A stretch of 6,697 nt of DNA, from positions 1 to 6,697 of the forward strand of contig JAKAPD010000028.1 in NCBI GenBank assembly GCA_021812025.1. Direction: 5' to 3'. Below the pieces are notes generated by a model. The model saw only the letters and a list, made by a program, of their open reading frames with translations. It was not told the DNA's origin and searched no databases. The translations under genes were made by a program, and so were the position numbers. Below, piece by piece: positions 1 through 4,981 of this stretch; position 1 is the stretch's first letter, and every line of letters starts with the position of its first letter. This stretch comes from Microcaldota archaeon. GTDB lineage: Archaea > Micrarchaeota > Micrarchaeia > Micrarchaeales > Micrarchaeaceae.

Positions 1-62
1 GAATCAGGTTCCTTTATGCTTTCTTGAGCCTGTTTCTCCACAGGCTGCACTTCTTCGTTCAG
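1..62 (-). CDS. Possible N-terminal fragment of an unknown protein, cut by the window edge
   Basis: Downstream of the glycosyltransferase on the same strand, a frame stays open from a TAG at 65–63 to the window edge. It reads a hydrophilic, Glu/Gln/Lys-rich stretch (NEEVQPVEKQAQ, then ESIKEPD), as in many disordered N-termini. There is no ATG. A CTG at 62–60 lies 5 nt after an AAGGGG sequence that resembles a Shine-Dalgarno site, and a GTG lies at 50–48. Only about 20 codons are visible, so no function can be given. A plus-strand frame over the same bases is also open, so the strand is uncertain. Confidence 0.25.
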   Translation of the reverse strand, partial: MNEEVQPVEKQAQESIKEPD

Positions 63-95
63 CTAATCCCCTTAAAACCGCAAATCACTGATTTT

Positions 96-1256
96 CTAAA
101 TGTTTATCCTTTCCAAAACTCTCTTGTAGACAGACAATAGCCTGTCCGTTGACTTCACAATAGAATACTCTTGTGCTGTTTTCGTAGTTTCTTTATACGC
201 GTCAAGGTTATTTAAAACTTTTTGTATCTTCCTTGCGCAGTCCCTGCTGTCATTTGCTTTGAATCTTTCGCCGTTTTTCCCTTTTTTTATCACGTCCCTG
301 AACGCCAATCTGTCGGCCGCTATGACCGGCTTTCCACACGCCATGGCCTCTTCTGCCACAATGCCCTGCGTTTCGAATGTAGACGGGGTGCAGAACGCGT
401 CTGCGGCCACATAGTACTTCGCTATGTCCTTCTCGGGCACGAATCCGGTGAACGCCACGTTTGACAGGCCCATCCTATGCGCCATCTTCGTGTATTTATC
501 ATATGATGGACCGGTTCCGCCGAGCACGAATCTTATGTTCTCCTTTTTCAGCAGCCTGGCCGCTTTCAGCAAGGTCTCTATCTTCTTCTCCTTGCTTATC
601 CTTCCTATGTAAAGCACTATCTTTTCATCCCTTTTCCTCTTCAGCGACTTCCTTATCTTGCTGCCGTTCGCGTCTTTGTTGAACCTCTTTAAGTCTATCC
701 CGTTCGGCACGACATCCACGTTGTTTATCCCATTCCTTTCGAGCATGGCCTTTATCGATACGCTAGGCGCTATCACCTCGTTGCACCTGTTGTAGTAGAG
801 CCTTGCATACCTCCATGCTCCCCTCTCGAGCAGCCTGACGGGAAAATATTCTGATACATATTCCCTTAGGACGTGCTTGTCGGTGAAAAGCGTATGGAAA
901 GTGCTCACTATCGGCACCCTGTTCATCTTCGCATAGACCATAGCCCAAGATCCCATCAGGAAAGGGGTGTGCGTATGCACTATATCGGGGTTTATGTCCC
1001 TTACTTCAGGTATCGACATGAAAGGAGCAAGCGCTAGGCTGTATTGCGGGTATTTCCTGAACTTCATCCCCTTGACTACGTATATGTTCTTTTCCCCGTT
1101 CGCCAACTCTTTCGTCTGCTCATTCCCGGAGGCGAATATGTATACCTCGTGGCCCCTTTTCTCAAGCTCCCTCTTTGAGCCCAGTATTGAGCTGACCACC
1201 CCATCATGTGCCGGAAGGAATGTATCGGTATAGAACGCTATCTTTAATGATTCCAT
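96..1256 (-). CDS. GT4-family glycosyltransferase (GT-B fold), probably for a lipid or glycan
   Basis: A 386-aa protein, full length for family GT4, which transfers a sugar from a nucleotide-sugar donor with retention of configuration. The N-terminal Rossmann domain starts with the family pattern KIAFYTDTFLPAHDGVV (5–21), where the Gly-rich turn contacts substrate, followed by HTHTPFLMG (94–102). The hinge carries PNGID (184–188). The C-terminal donor-binding domain opens with YIGRISKEK (216–224) and holds GGTGP (246–250) and the EX7E motif (E295 and E303, then AMACGKPV). The N-terminal pattern recalls diacylglycerol glucosyltransferases and PimB-like mannosyltransferases, so a membrane-lipid or cell-surface acceptor is plausible, but acceptor and sugar cannot be read from sequence. 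No signal peptide or membrane helix is seen, so it is likely cytosolic or peripheral at the membrane. The ATG start has no clear ribosome site, which would fit a leaderless mRNA. It lies 88 bp after the 64-aa gene. Confidence 0.93.
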   Translation of the reverse strand: MESLKIAFYTDTFLPAHDGVVSSILGSKRELEKRGHEVYIFASGNEQTKELANGEKNIYVVKGMKFRKYPQYSLALAPFMSIPEVRDINPDIVHTHTPFLMGSWAMVYAKMNRVPIVSTFHTLFTDKHVLREYVSEYFPVRLLERGAWRYARLYYNRCNEVIAPSVSIKAMLERNGINNVDVVPNGIDLKRFNKDANGSKIRKSLKRKRDEKIVLYIGRISKEKKIETLLKAARLLKKENIRFVLGGTGPSYDKYTKMAHRMGLSNVAFTGFVPEKDIAKYYVAADAFCTPSTFETQGIVAEEAMACGKPVIAADRLAFRDVIKKGKNGERFKANDSRDCARKIQKVLNNLDAYKETTKTAQEYSIVKSTDRLLSVYKRVLERINI

Positions 1257-1274
1257 AAAGTATCTTCTAAGTGT

Positions 1275-1304
1275 GATTTACTATATTCTGACTATCTTTA
1301 ATAA
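1275..1304 (-). promoter_or_regulatory. Candidate TATA boxes upstream of the glycosyltransferase
   Basis: Two AT-rich TATA-like elements lie on the minus strand: TTATTAAAGAT near 1304–1294 and AATATAGTAAAT near 1287–1276. With the usual archaeal spacing of about 25 nt to the start of transcription, the first would give an 18-nt leader and the second an almost leaderless transcript. Which is used cannot be decided from sequence. Confidence 0.4.
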
Positions 1305-1344
1305 CTAGCCCTTCCGCATATCTGTCCTTTTAAGATCAAGAGAT

Positions 1345-1539
1345 TTATTCGCTGCTCCTTGAAGAGCTGAATGGTGTGATAACTGTGGTATTGCCATTTG
1401 CAGGCGTAACTTTGGCTTCTGATATCACTCCTATGCTATTTGTCCTTAGAGTTAGTCGTGTCCCGTTTGGCGAAACGTAAGTTCCGGGTTTCTCTGCTGC
1501 TTTCGGTCTATTGCTTGCTGGTTCTGTGGTCGCTGACAT
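1345..1539 (-). CDS. Small polar hypothetical protein (64 aa)
   Basis: A 64-aa frame in the gap between uL15 and the glycosyltransferase. It is rich in Thr, Ser, Pro, Asn and Lys. The N-terminal third (SATTEPASNRPKAAEKPG) looks disordered, the middle (TYVSPNGTRLTLRTNS, VISEAKVTP) alternates polar and hydrophobic residues as in short beta strands, and the end is a Ser-rich tail (SSSRSSE). There are no cysteines, signal peptide or membrane helix. Codon choice (AGG/AGC/ATA/GCA) resembles that of the neighbours, and no long competing frame covers the same bases. I do not recognise a family. Support comes from an ATG start, a TATA-like box about 50 bp upstream, and its position filling an otherwise empty stretch in a dense region. 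The start codon lies inside a 17-bp inverted repeat. It could still be a chance frame. Confidence 0.55.
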   Translation of the reverse strand: MSATTEPASNRPKAAEKPGTYVSPNGTRLTLRTNSIGVISEAKVTPANGNTTVITPFSSSRSSE

Positions 1540-1553
1540 ACTATAGTAGTATG
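1537..1553 (-). repeat. Inverted repeat overlapping the start codon of the 64-aa gene
   Basis: Seven-base arms CATACTA and TAGTATG are perfectly complementary around a 3-base centre. In the minus-strand RNA the AUG start codon is the end of the 3' arm, so folding would hide it. The element could also be a DNA operator, or chance in AT-rich sequence. Confidence 0.5.
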
Positions 1554-1586
1554 ATTTGAGATATTTAATTGTCTCGGAAACGTACG

Positions 1587-1596
1587 GTTTTTATAC
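1587..1596 (-). promoter_or_regulatory. Candidate TATA box for the 64-aa gene
   Basis: The minus strand reads GTATAAAAAC, a good archaeal TATA-like element, immediately after the uL15 stop codon. Transcription would start near 1565, giving a leader of about 26 nt that contains the start-codon inverted repeat. This suggests the 64-aa gene can be expressed apart from the ribosomal pair. Confidence 0.5.
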
Positions 1597-1602
1597 AGTA
1601 CC

Positions 1603-2049
1603 TTAGGATTTTGCAACCTCCTTCGCCTGCGTTACGGACTTTTCTTTCACCACTATCGCTTCCCCACCTGCGCTCTTTATTTTCTCGATTGCCTCTTTCG
1701 AAAATCCTTTTGCCTTGATTGTCGCGGGCCTTTCGAGCGCGCCGTTGCTCAACACCTTGTACTGCGCCAATTCCAGCACTGCTTTCTGCTCCTTTGAGCC
1801 CTTAAGCATCGTGCTTATCTGGTCTAGGGTTATCTCCTTCTTGACTTTCTTCTTGAAAGGGGTGAATCCAACTTTCTTTATCATCTCGGGGGCTTTTGCG
1901 GTTATATATGTCCAGTCATGCTTCCTCAGCCTGTTTATCGCCCCTGTTCCTCCCCTTGATCCGGAGCCCCTGGCATTCTTGATGTTGCCCCTGCCCCATC
2001 TCCTTGTGCCAAAGTATTTCCTGTTCCTCTTCTGGTTCCTCACTACCAT
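1603..2049 (-). CDS. rpl15: Large-subunit ribosomal protein uL15 (L15)
   Basis: A 148-aa ribosomal protein of the archaeal/eukaryotic uL15 type, part of the 50S subunit, with a long basic N-terminal extension that threads through rRNA. Visible landmarks, counted from the ATG, are the basic start MVVRNQKRNRKYFGTRRWG, the Gly/Arg-rich loop RGSGSRGGTG (about 27–36), and the C-terminal uL15 signature GFSKEAIEKIKSAGGEAIVV (about 115–134). Its upstream partner is uL30, the usual archaeal order. An in-frame GTG at 2055 would add two residues and overlap the uL30 stop as GTGA. I prefer the ATG at 2049 because GGTG, complementary to the CACC of the 16S 3' end, lies 5 nt before it. Unusually, SecY does not follow. 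Both starts are plausible; the gene itself is certain. Confidence 0.95.
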   Translation of the reverse strand: MVVRNQKRNRKYFGTRRWGRGNIKNARGSGSRGGTGAINRLRKHDWTYITAKAPEMIKKVGFTPFKKKVKKEITLDQISTMLKGSKEQKAVLELAQYKVLSNGALERPATIKAKGFSKEAIEKIKSAGGEAIVVKEKSVTQAKEVAKS

Positions 2050-2051
2050 AG

Positions 2052-2468
2052 TCACACCATTCTTTTTATCAGGGCGTTTATCTTCTCTCCCTGGTAGCCA
2101 AGGTCACCTCCCTGATTCACATTGAGGCTTGTGCTCCTGAAGCCGTGTTTCGGCGGATGCAACCCGAATGGAAGCAGTTCCTTTATCTCGTCGAGCTTGC
2201 CCGCCATTATGTCCTTTGGATTTGCCTTTATCTTGTACCTTGCGAAGACTTTTCCCAGCATGTCTTCTGTAATTTCTCCATATGCTATGTAGTCGTTGCA
2301 CATCTTTAGCATTCCAGAATACGAGTCGTTTACCTTTATAAGAGTCATGTTGTTGACCCTCTTGAGGTTCAATCTCTTTAAAGTCTCGGCGGTCTTCGCC
2401 CTGACGTTCATCGTGCCTCTAATCCTGACTGCTGCTACTAGCTTGTCGTTAAGGTTTGCATTTGCCAT
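2052..2468 (-). CDS. rpl30: Large-subunit ribosomal protein uL30 (L30)
   Basis: A 138-aa protein of the archaeal long form of uL30 (eukaryotic L7 relative), a 50S subunit component. The conserved core LVAAVRIRGTMNVRAKTAET (10–29) is followed by LKRLNLKRVNNMTLIKVND, the typical ferredoxin-like fold. The archaeal C-terminal extension is clear: FGLHPPKHGF (101–110) and NQGGDLGYQGEKINALIKRM (118–137). It is translationally coupled to uL15: its TGA lies only 2 bp from the preferred uL15 ATG and overlaps an alternative GTG. A TATA-like box about 60 bp upstream makes it the first gene of the transcript. No strong ribosome site precedes the ATG. Upstream lies an unknown cysteine-rich gene rather than S5, so the pair is detached from the normal spc order. 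Confidence 0.96.
   Translation of the reverse strand: MANANLNDKLVAAVRIRGTMNVRAKTAETLKRLNLKRVNNMTLIKVNDSYSGMLKMCNDYIAYGEITEDMLGKVFARYKIKANPKDIMAGKLDEIKELLPFGLHPPKHGFRSTSLNVNQGGDLGYQGEKINALIKRMV
2055..2058 (-). promoter_or_regulatory. Ribosome binding site deciding the uL15 start
   Basis: GGTG, a match to the archaeal anti-Shine-Dalgarno end (CACC), lies 5 nt before the ATG at 2049 and inside the last codons of uL30. It favours the ATG over the GTG two codons upstream. Confidence 0.5.
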
Positions 2469-2521
2469 GAAAAAGCACTCTGAAAGATCAGACCGTAAAT
2501 GCAGTATTAGATGCGACTAGA

Positions 2522-2535
2522 AGATATATAATCTT
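2522..2535 (-). promoter_or_regulatory. Candidate TATA box for the uL30–uL15 transcript
   Basis: The minus strand reads AGATTATATATCTT, a strong TATA-like element with AAGAT/ATCTT arms. Transcription would start near 2500, leaving a leader of roughly 30–35 nt before the uL30 ATG. It lies in the 87-bp gap after the cysteine-rich gene, in which no other gene is visible. Confidence 0.55.
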
Positions 2536-2555
2536 TGCTGTTATGCGGTTGCTTC

Positions 2556-3119
2556 TTAGCACTTTGCGCAGCCGGGTTCTTCCATGAGGCGCACCTCGCC
2601 GTTTGGATTGTTTGGATCAAGCAGGTGCGGGCTGTCTATATCGCCGGCTCCTCCGGGCATGATTCTGACAATCTTCGTCCCAATCGGCGAATCGTCTCTG
2701 GCGCAGAACCAGTCCCTTCCAGTTCCATCCTTATAGGGTTGATAGAATATGGTATTGGCACCTCCTACGCAATCGAACGAGTTCGTGCAGCCTCCCGGGC
2801 AGCCTATCTGGCGGTGACCTCCCTGTACAATCAGGTATTTCTCCGGTTTTAGCTCGGCTCCGTCAAATGGGCATCTTGTAAGCAATCCCATTTCCGGATT
2901 CAGTACCAGTTCAACTACATTGGAGATAGCAGAGGCATAATCCTTCCTTTTCTCCTGTGAATCTGTGGGATTATTTATTGTGGCGTATTCGTCGCTGGGA
3001 ACCAGCTTTCTAGTTAAGTCTAAAAGGTCTTCTAGATGCTTTGCCAGTTGCGTTTCTCCAAGCTCTTTCGGTATGGTCCTTCTCCTGTCAATCCTGTAAG
3101 AAATCGAATATGGCGGCAT
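2556..3119 (-). CDS. Cysteine-rich hypothetical protein (187 aa), possible zinc-binding
   Basis: I do not recognise this family. The N-terminal half (1–75) is charged and mostly helical in character (ETQLAKHLEDLLDLTRKLV, 22–40; SAISNVVELVLN, 63–74). The C-terminal half holds all seven cysteines: C83 in a CPFDGAE turn, C107 and C111 in CPGGC, C117, C139, and C184/C187 in a terminal CAKC. The CPxxC and CxxC pairs suggest one or two zinc ribbons or another metal site, possibly with a pair completed by the last residues of the chain. The stretch 140–180 is rich in Gly, Asp, Pro and Asn. No signal peptide or membrane helix is seen. The ATG is preceded by AAGG and by a TATA-like box. It stands alone, divergent from the 114-aa membrane protein and 87 bp upstream of uL30. 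Length and regular codon use make it a convincing gene; its role is unknown. Confidence 0.85.
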   Translation of the reverse strand: MPPYSISYRIDRRRTIPKELGETQLAKHLEDLLDLTRKLVPSDEYATINNPTDSQEKRKDYASAISNVVELVLNPEMGLLTRCPFDGAELKPEKYLIVQGGHRQIGCPGGCTNSFDCVGGANTIFYQPYKDGTGRDWFCARDDSPIGTKIVRIMPGGAGDIDSPHLLDPNNPNGEVRLMEEPGCAKC

Positions 3120-3148
3120 TGCCTTACCCTGTTAATGCATGTTTGGGA

Positions 3149-3158
3149 AATATTTATG
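3149..3158 (-). promoter_or_regulatory. Candidate TATA box for the cysteine-rich gene
   Basis: The minus strand reads CATAAATATT. It is centred about 35 bp before the ATG at 3119, so transcription would start about 10 nt upstream of the gene, just before the AAGG that may serve as ribosome site. Confidence 0.45.
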
Positions 3159-3182
3159 GTTTGCTGATAAGTAACCTATTCT

Positions 3183-3196
3183 GGTCTGGGCAGACC
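3183..3196. repeat. Perfect palindrome in the divergent intergenic region
   Basis: GGTCTG and CAGACC are exact inverted arms around a GG centre. The site lies between the promoters of the cysteine-rich gene and the membrane-protein gene, where a dimeric regulator could bind, or the stem of a small RNA could start. The rest of the 240-bp gap (3120–3360) shows weaker dyads (ATCGC/GCGAT near 3223–3247; CCGGAA/TTCCCGG near 3266–3286) and no convincing gene. Confidence 0.45.
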
Positions 3197-3306
3197 TCTT
3201 CTTTTCCCTAGAAATAGGCATATCGCCACTCTTAGGGCATTGCGATGGGAGACCTTTATGCCTTCCGGAAATTAGAACTTCCCGGTAAAGAAAACTGCAG
3301 ATAAAC

Positions 3307-3313
3307 TTTAAAA
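3307..3313 (+). promoter_or_regulatory. Candidate TATA box for the 114-aa membrane protein
   Basis: TTTAAAA is placed so that transcription would start near 3336, about 25 nt before the ATG at 3361. Confidence 0.4.
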
Positions 3314-3360
3314 GCGTTCGTTAAGAATCCATAATCCCCTCAGGGCGGCAGGGATCTGGA

Positions 3361-3705
3361 ATGTATTACAACGATTACGCCAGAATAAGGAAAATAGAGA
3401 AGGCTCTGGAAAAGCTGGCATATCTGTCGGTTTTGCTTGACGTTTTCGTGGCAGTCTCTACTTATCTGGTAATAGACGGCGGCGCGGGCTTCTCGCACTA
3501 CATGCTGCTACTGAGCGGCTATCTCATACTTGCAGAAGTAGTCCTTGCATGCGGAATATTTGTCATGCTTGTGGCGCTAAAGCACCATGAGAGGGTGCTA
3601 GACGGCATAGCGAGCATCACGTTCAAGGCAAGGTATCCCGCATTGGCCAGGAGCAAAAGGAGTGTTATTTCCGCTGCGATCTCGGCACTGTTCGCAAAGA
3701 ACTAG
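3361..3705 (+). CDS. Small integral membrane protein with two predicted helices (114 aa)
   Basis: A 114-aa protein of unrecognised family. Two hydrophobic segments are clear: about 20–38 (AYLSVLLDVFVAVSTYLVI) and about 47–73 (YMLLLSGYLILAEVV, then CGIFVMLVAL), joined by a short Gly-rich loop. The N-terminus (RIRKIEKALEK) and the tail (KARYPALARSKR) are basic, so by the positive-inside rule both ends should face the cytoplasm, making a helical hairpin. The last 15 residues (SVISAAISALFA) are mildly amphipathic. No enzymatic motif is seen. The ATG follows GGGAT at a 5-nt spacing; this weak ribosome site is part of a possible hairpin. The gene is the only plus-strand one in the left two-thirds of the window, and its TAG overlaps the endonuclease Q stop codon. 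Coding is likely given the coherent hydrophobic pattern and promoter-like box; function is unknown. Confidence 0.8.
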   Translation: MYYNDYARIRKIEKALEKLAYLSVLLDVFVAVSTYLVIDGGAGFSHYMLLLSGYLILAEVVLACGIFVMLVALKHHERVLDGIASITFKARYPALARSKRSVISAAISALFAKN

Positions 3706-4973
3706 TCTTGCTTGAAAAGCGGCTTCTGTCTTGTCTCTTCTGAATAGATGTTCTTTCTCCTTTTCCTGTTCAGGAGGTCTATTACTCCATATTGGCCGTC
3801 GTATCCTGGCTTTATGCTTATCCTGTTGTCCCTTACGTTCTGGATCGCTGTTGCTATGTCTTTGCTGGATTTCCGCTCTATCTCTTCCGGAGCAGCCTCG
3901 GCAAGAATTTTATATTCGGTTCCAAATGTAGCCAGCAGCCCTCTGTAGACAGAATCGACGGCCTTTGAGTATGCATTTTTCTTCATGACGCTCCCTATGA
4001 CCTCTATCAGCGGGACAAGCTTCACATATGGGATTGAGCTCTCTGGGGCGAAGCCCGGTTCCCTGTCCGCAAGGTCGTTTACTCTGTGCAAAACACCGGC
4101 GACAAGCTTCTTGCCGCACAACGGACATGCGGTTATCCTGCTGTGTTCCGGATCCACAGAAAATCCGCATTCCTTGTGGCCGTCATAGTGGTATCTGCCT
4201 TCTTCCGGGAAGTAGTTTATGGTGCTCTTGAAGACATTTTTGTCTTTCTCCTTCATGGCATTTGTAATCGAATCGAACGAGAACCTCTTCTCATCGATCT
4301 CGAACACGTTCATGCACCTGCCGACTTTCGGAAGCGAGTGCATGTCGCTGTTTGACAACAAAGAGTACTTATCCAGCGCGGAAACCCTCCAGTTCATCAT
4401 CGGATCAGATGACAGGCCCATTTCGACTGCGAAAATCCTCTTTTCCTGGTCTTCGTAGCCCTCTTTTATCGAATTGAAACCGGAGAGTTTGCCTAGAACC
4501 CCGAAATAAGGAGTCCAGATGTGCGCGGGAAAGACAAATGCGTTCTTGTCCGCTCTGAACGTCTCTTCCACTATTTCCGCAGCAGTCATCTGCACGCTTG
4601 GCCTGCCATCAGAGATAAGAGTGCTGTGCCTGGACAACACATCGTTCAACGCATCAATGCTCTCTAGGCTAGGCATCATTATTACAGTATGGATCCTCTT
4701 TGATTCACCTTTTACTGAATAGACGGCTGATACCTCTCCGCTCAGCACGAACCTGACTCCAGTGCCGGAGCCCTTTACCTTGAAAAAACCTTGCTCTGCG
4801 GGTTCCAATGCAGATTTCAATTCTTTGAGCCAAGTGGGATGTGTAAAGTCACCGGTCCCGATGAGCTTGATTCCTTTCTCGCCAGCAGTCTTATCAAGGC
4901 CTTCTATCGTTATTGTGTTGCTGCAGGCCATTGCGAACCTTGAATGAATATGGAAATCCGATAATACTTGCAT
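3702..4973 (-). CDS. Endonuclease Q (EndoQ), PHP-domain DNA repair nuclease
   Basis: A 423-aa protein matching EndoQ in length and motif order. EndoQ nicks DNA 5' of hypoxanthine, uracil, xanthine and AP sites. The PHP metal-site residues are visible: D6, H8 and H10 in DFHIHSRFA, D42 and H45 in GTGDFTHP, E80 in SGEVSAVY, H95 in RIHTV, H151 in FPAHIWTPYFG, and D210/H212 in SNSDMHS. A zinc site follows: H266/C269 in GHKECGFS, H277, and C283/C286 in CPLCGK. The C-terminal part (about 290–400) resembles the family's DNA-binding region, ending in a basic stretch NRKRRKN. The last residues QKPLF (416–420) resemble a short PCNA-interacting peptide. The ATG is preceded by GTGAT (3 nt spacing) and lies 8 bp after the Nth stop codon, so the two are co-transcribed. 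Other PHP nucleases lack this mix of motifs. The nearest alternative name is the broad 'UvrD-like PHP' label often given to the same family. Confidence 0.92.
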   Translation of the reverse strand: MQVLSDFHIHSRFAMACSNTITIEGLDKTAGEKGIKLIGTGDFTHPTWLKELKSALEPAEQGFFKVKGSGTGVRFVLSGEVSAVYSVKGESKRIHTVIMMPSLESIDALNDVLSRHSTLISDGRPSVQMTAAEIVEETFRADKNAFVFPAHIWTPYFGVLGKLSGFNSIKEGYEDQEKRIFAVEMGLSSDPMMNWRVSALDKYSLLSNSDMHSLPKVGRCMNVFEIDEKRFSFDSITNAMKEKDKNVFKSTINYFPEEGRYHYDGHKECGFSVDPEHSRITACPLCGKKLVAGVLHRVNDLADREPGFAPESSIPYVKLVPLIEVIGSVMKKNAYSKAVDSVYRGLLATFGTEYKILAEAAPEEIERKSSKDIATAIQNVRDNRISIKPGYDGQYGVIDLLNRKRRKNIYSEETRQKPLFKQD

Positions 4974-4976
4974 TCA

Positions 4977-4981
4977 ATCAC
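4977..4981 (-). promoter_or_regulatory. Ribosome binding site of endonuclease Q
   Basis: GTGAT, complementary to the AUCAC of the archaeal 16S 3' end, sits in the 8-bp gap between the Nth stop and the EndoQ ATG. It supports translation of EndoQ from the shared Nth mRNA. Confidence 0.5.

Noticed and set aside
27..46. Stem-loop AGCCTGT/ACAGGCT with a 6-base loop, as a terminator
   Set aside because: The stem is exact, but no T-run follows on either strand, and it may lie in coding sequence. Archaeal terminators usually depend on T-runs rather than hairpins.
2..91. Plus-strand open frame from the left edge to a TGA at 89–91, as the tail of a gene
   Set aside because: It is about 29 codons, has no recognisable motif, and its bases read as a more protein-like hydrophilic sequence on the minus strand. 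The evidence is too thin to list as a gene.
1715..2125. 136-codon plus-strand frame opposite uL15 and uL30
   Set aside because: It is antisense to two certain ribosomal genes, and its Leu/Phe/Ser-rich product is what reverse-complemented Lys/Glu-rich coding sequence gives.
2535..2852. 105-codon plus-strand frame opposite the cysteine-rich gene
   Set aside because: The minus-strand frame is longer, has paired cysteine motifs and a promoter-like box; the opposite frame shows no family features.
3244..3303. 19-codon plus-strand frame starting ATGGGAGACC in the intergenic region
   Set aside because: It is too short, with no convincing ribosome site and no sign of coding beyond chance.
3910..4170. 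86-codon minus-strand and 89-codon plus-strand frames inside endonuclease Q
   Set aside because: Both lie within a gene whose motifs span its full length, and their Cys/Arg-rich products are typical out-of-frame readings.
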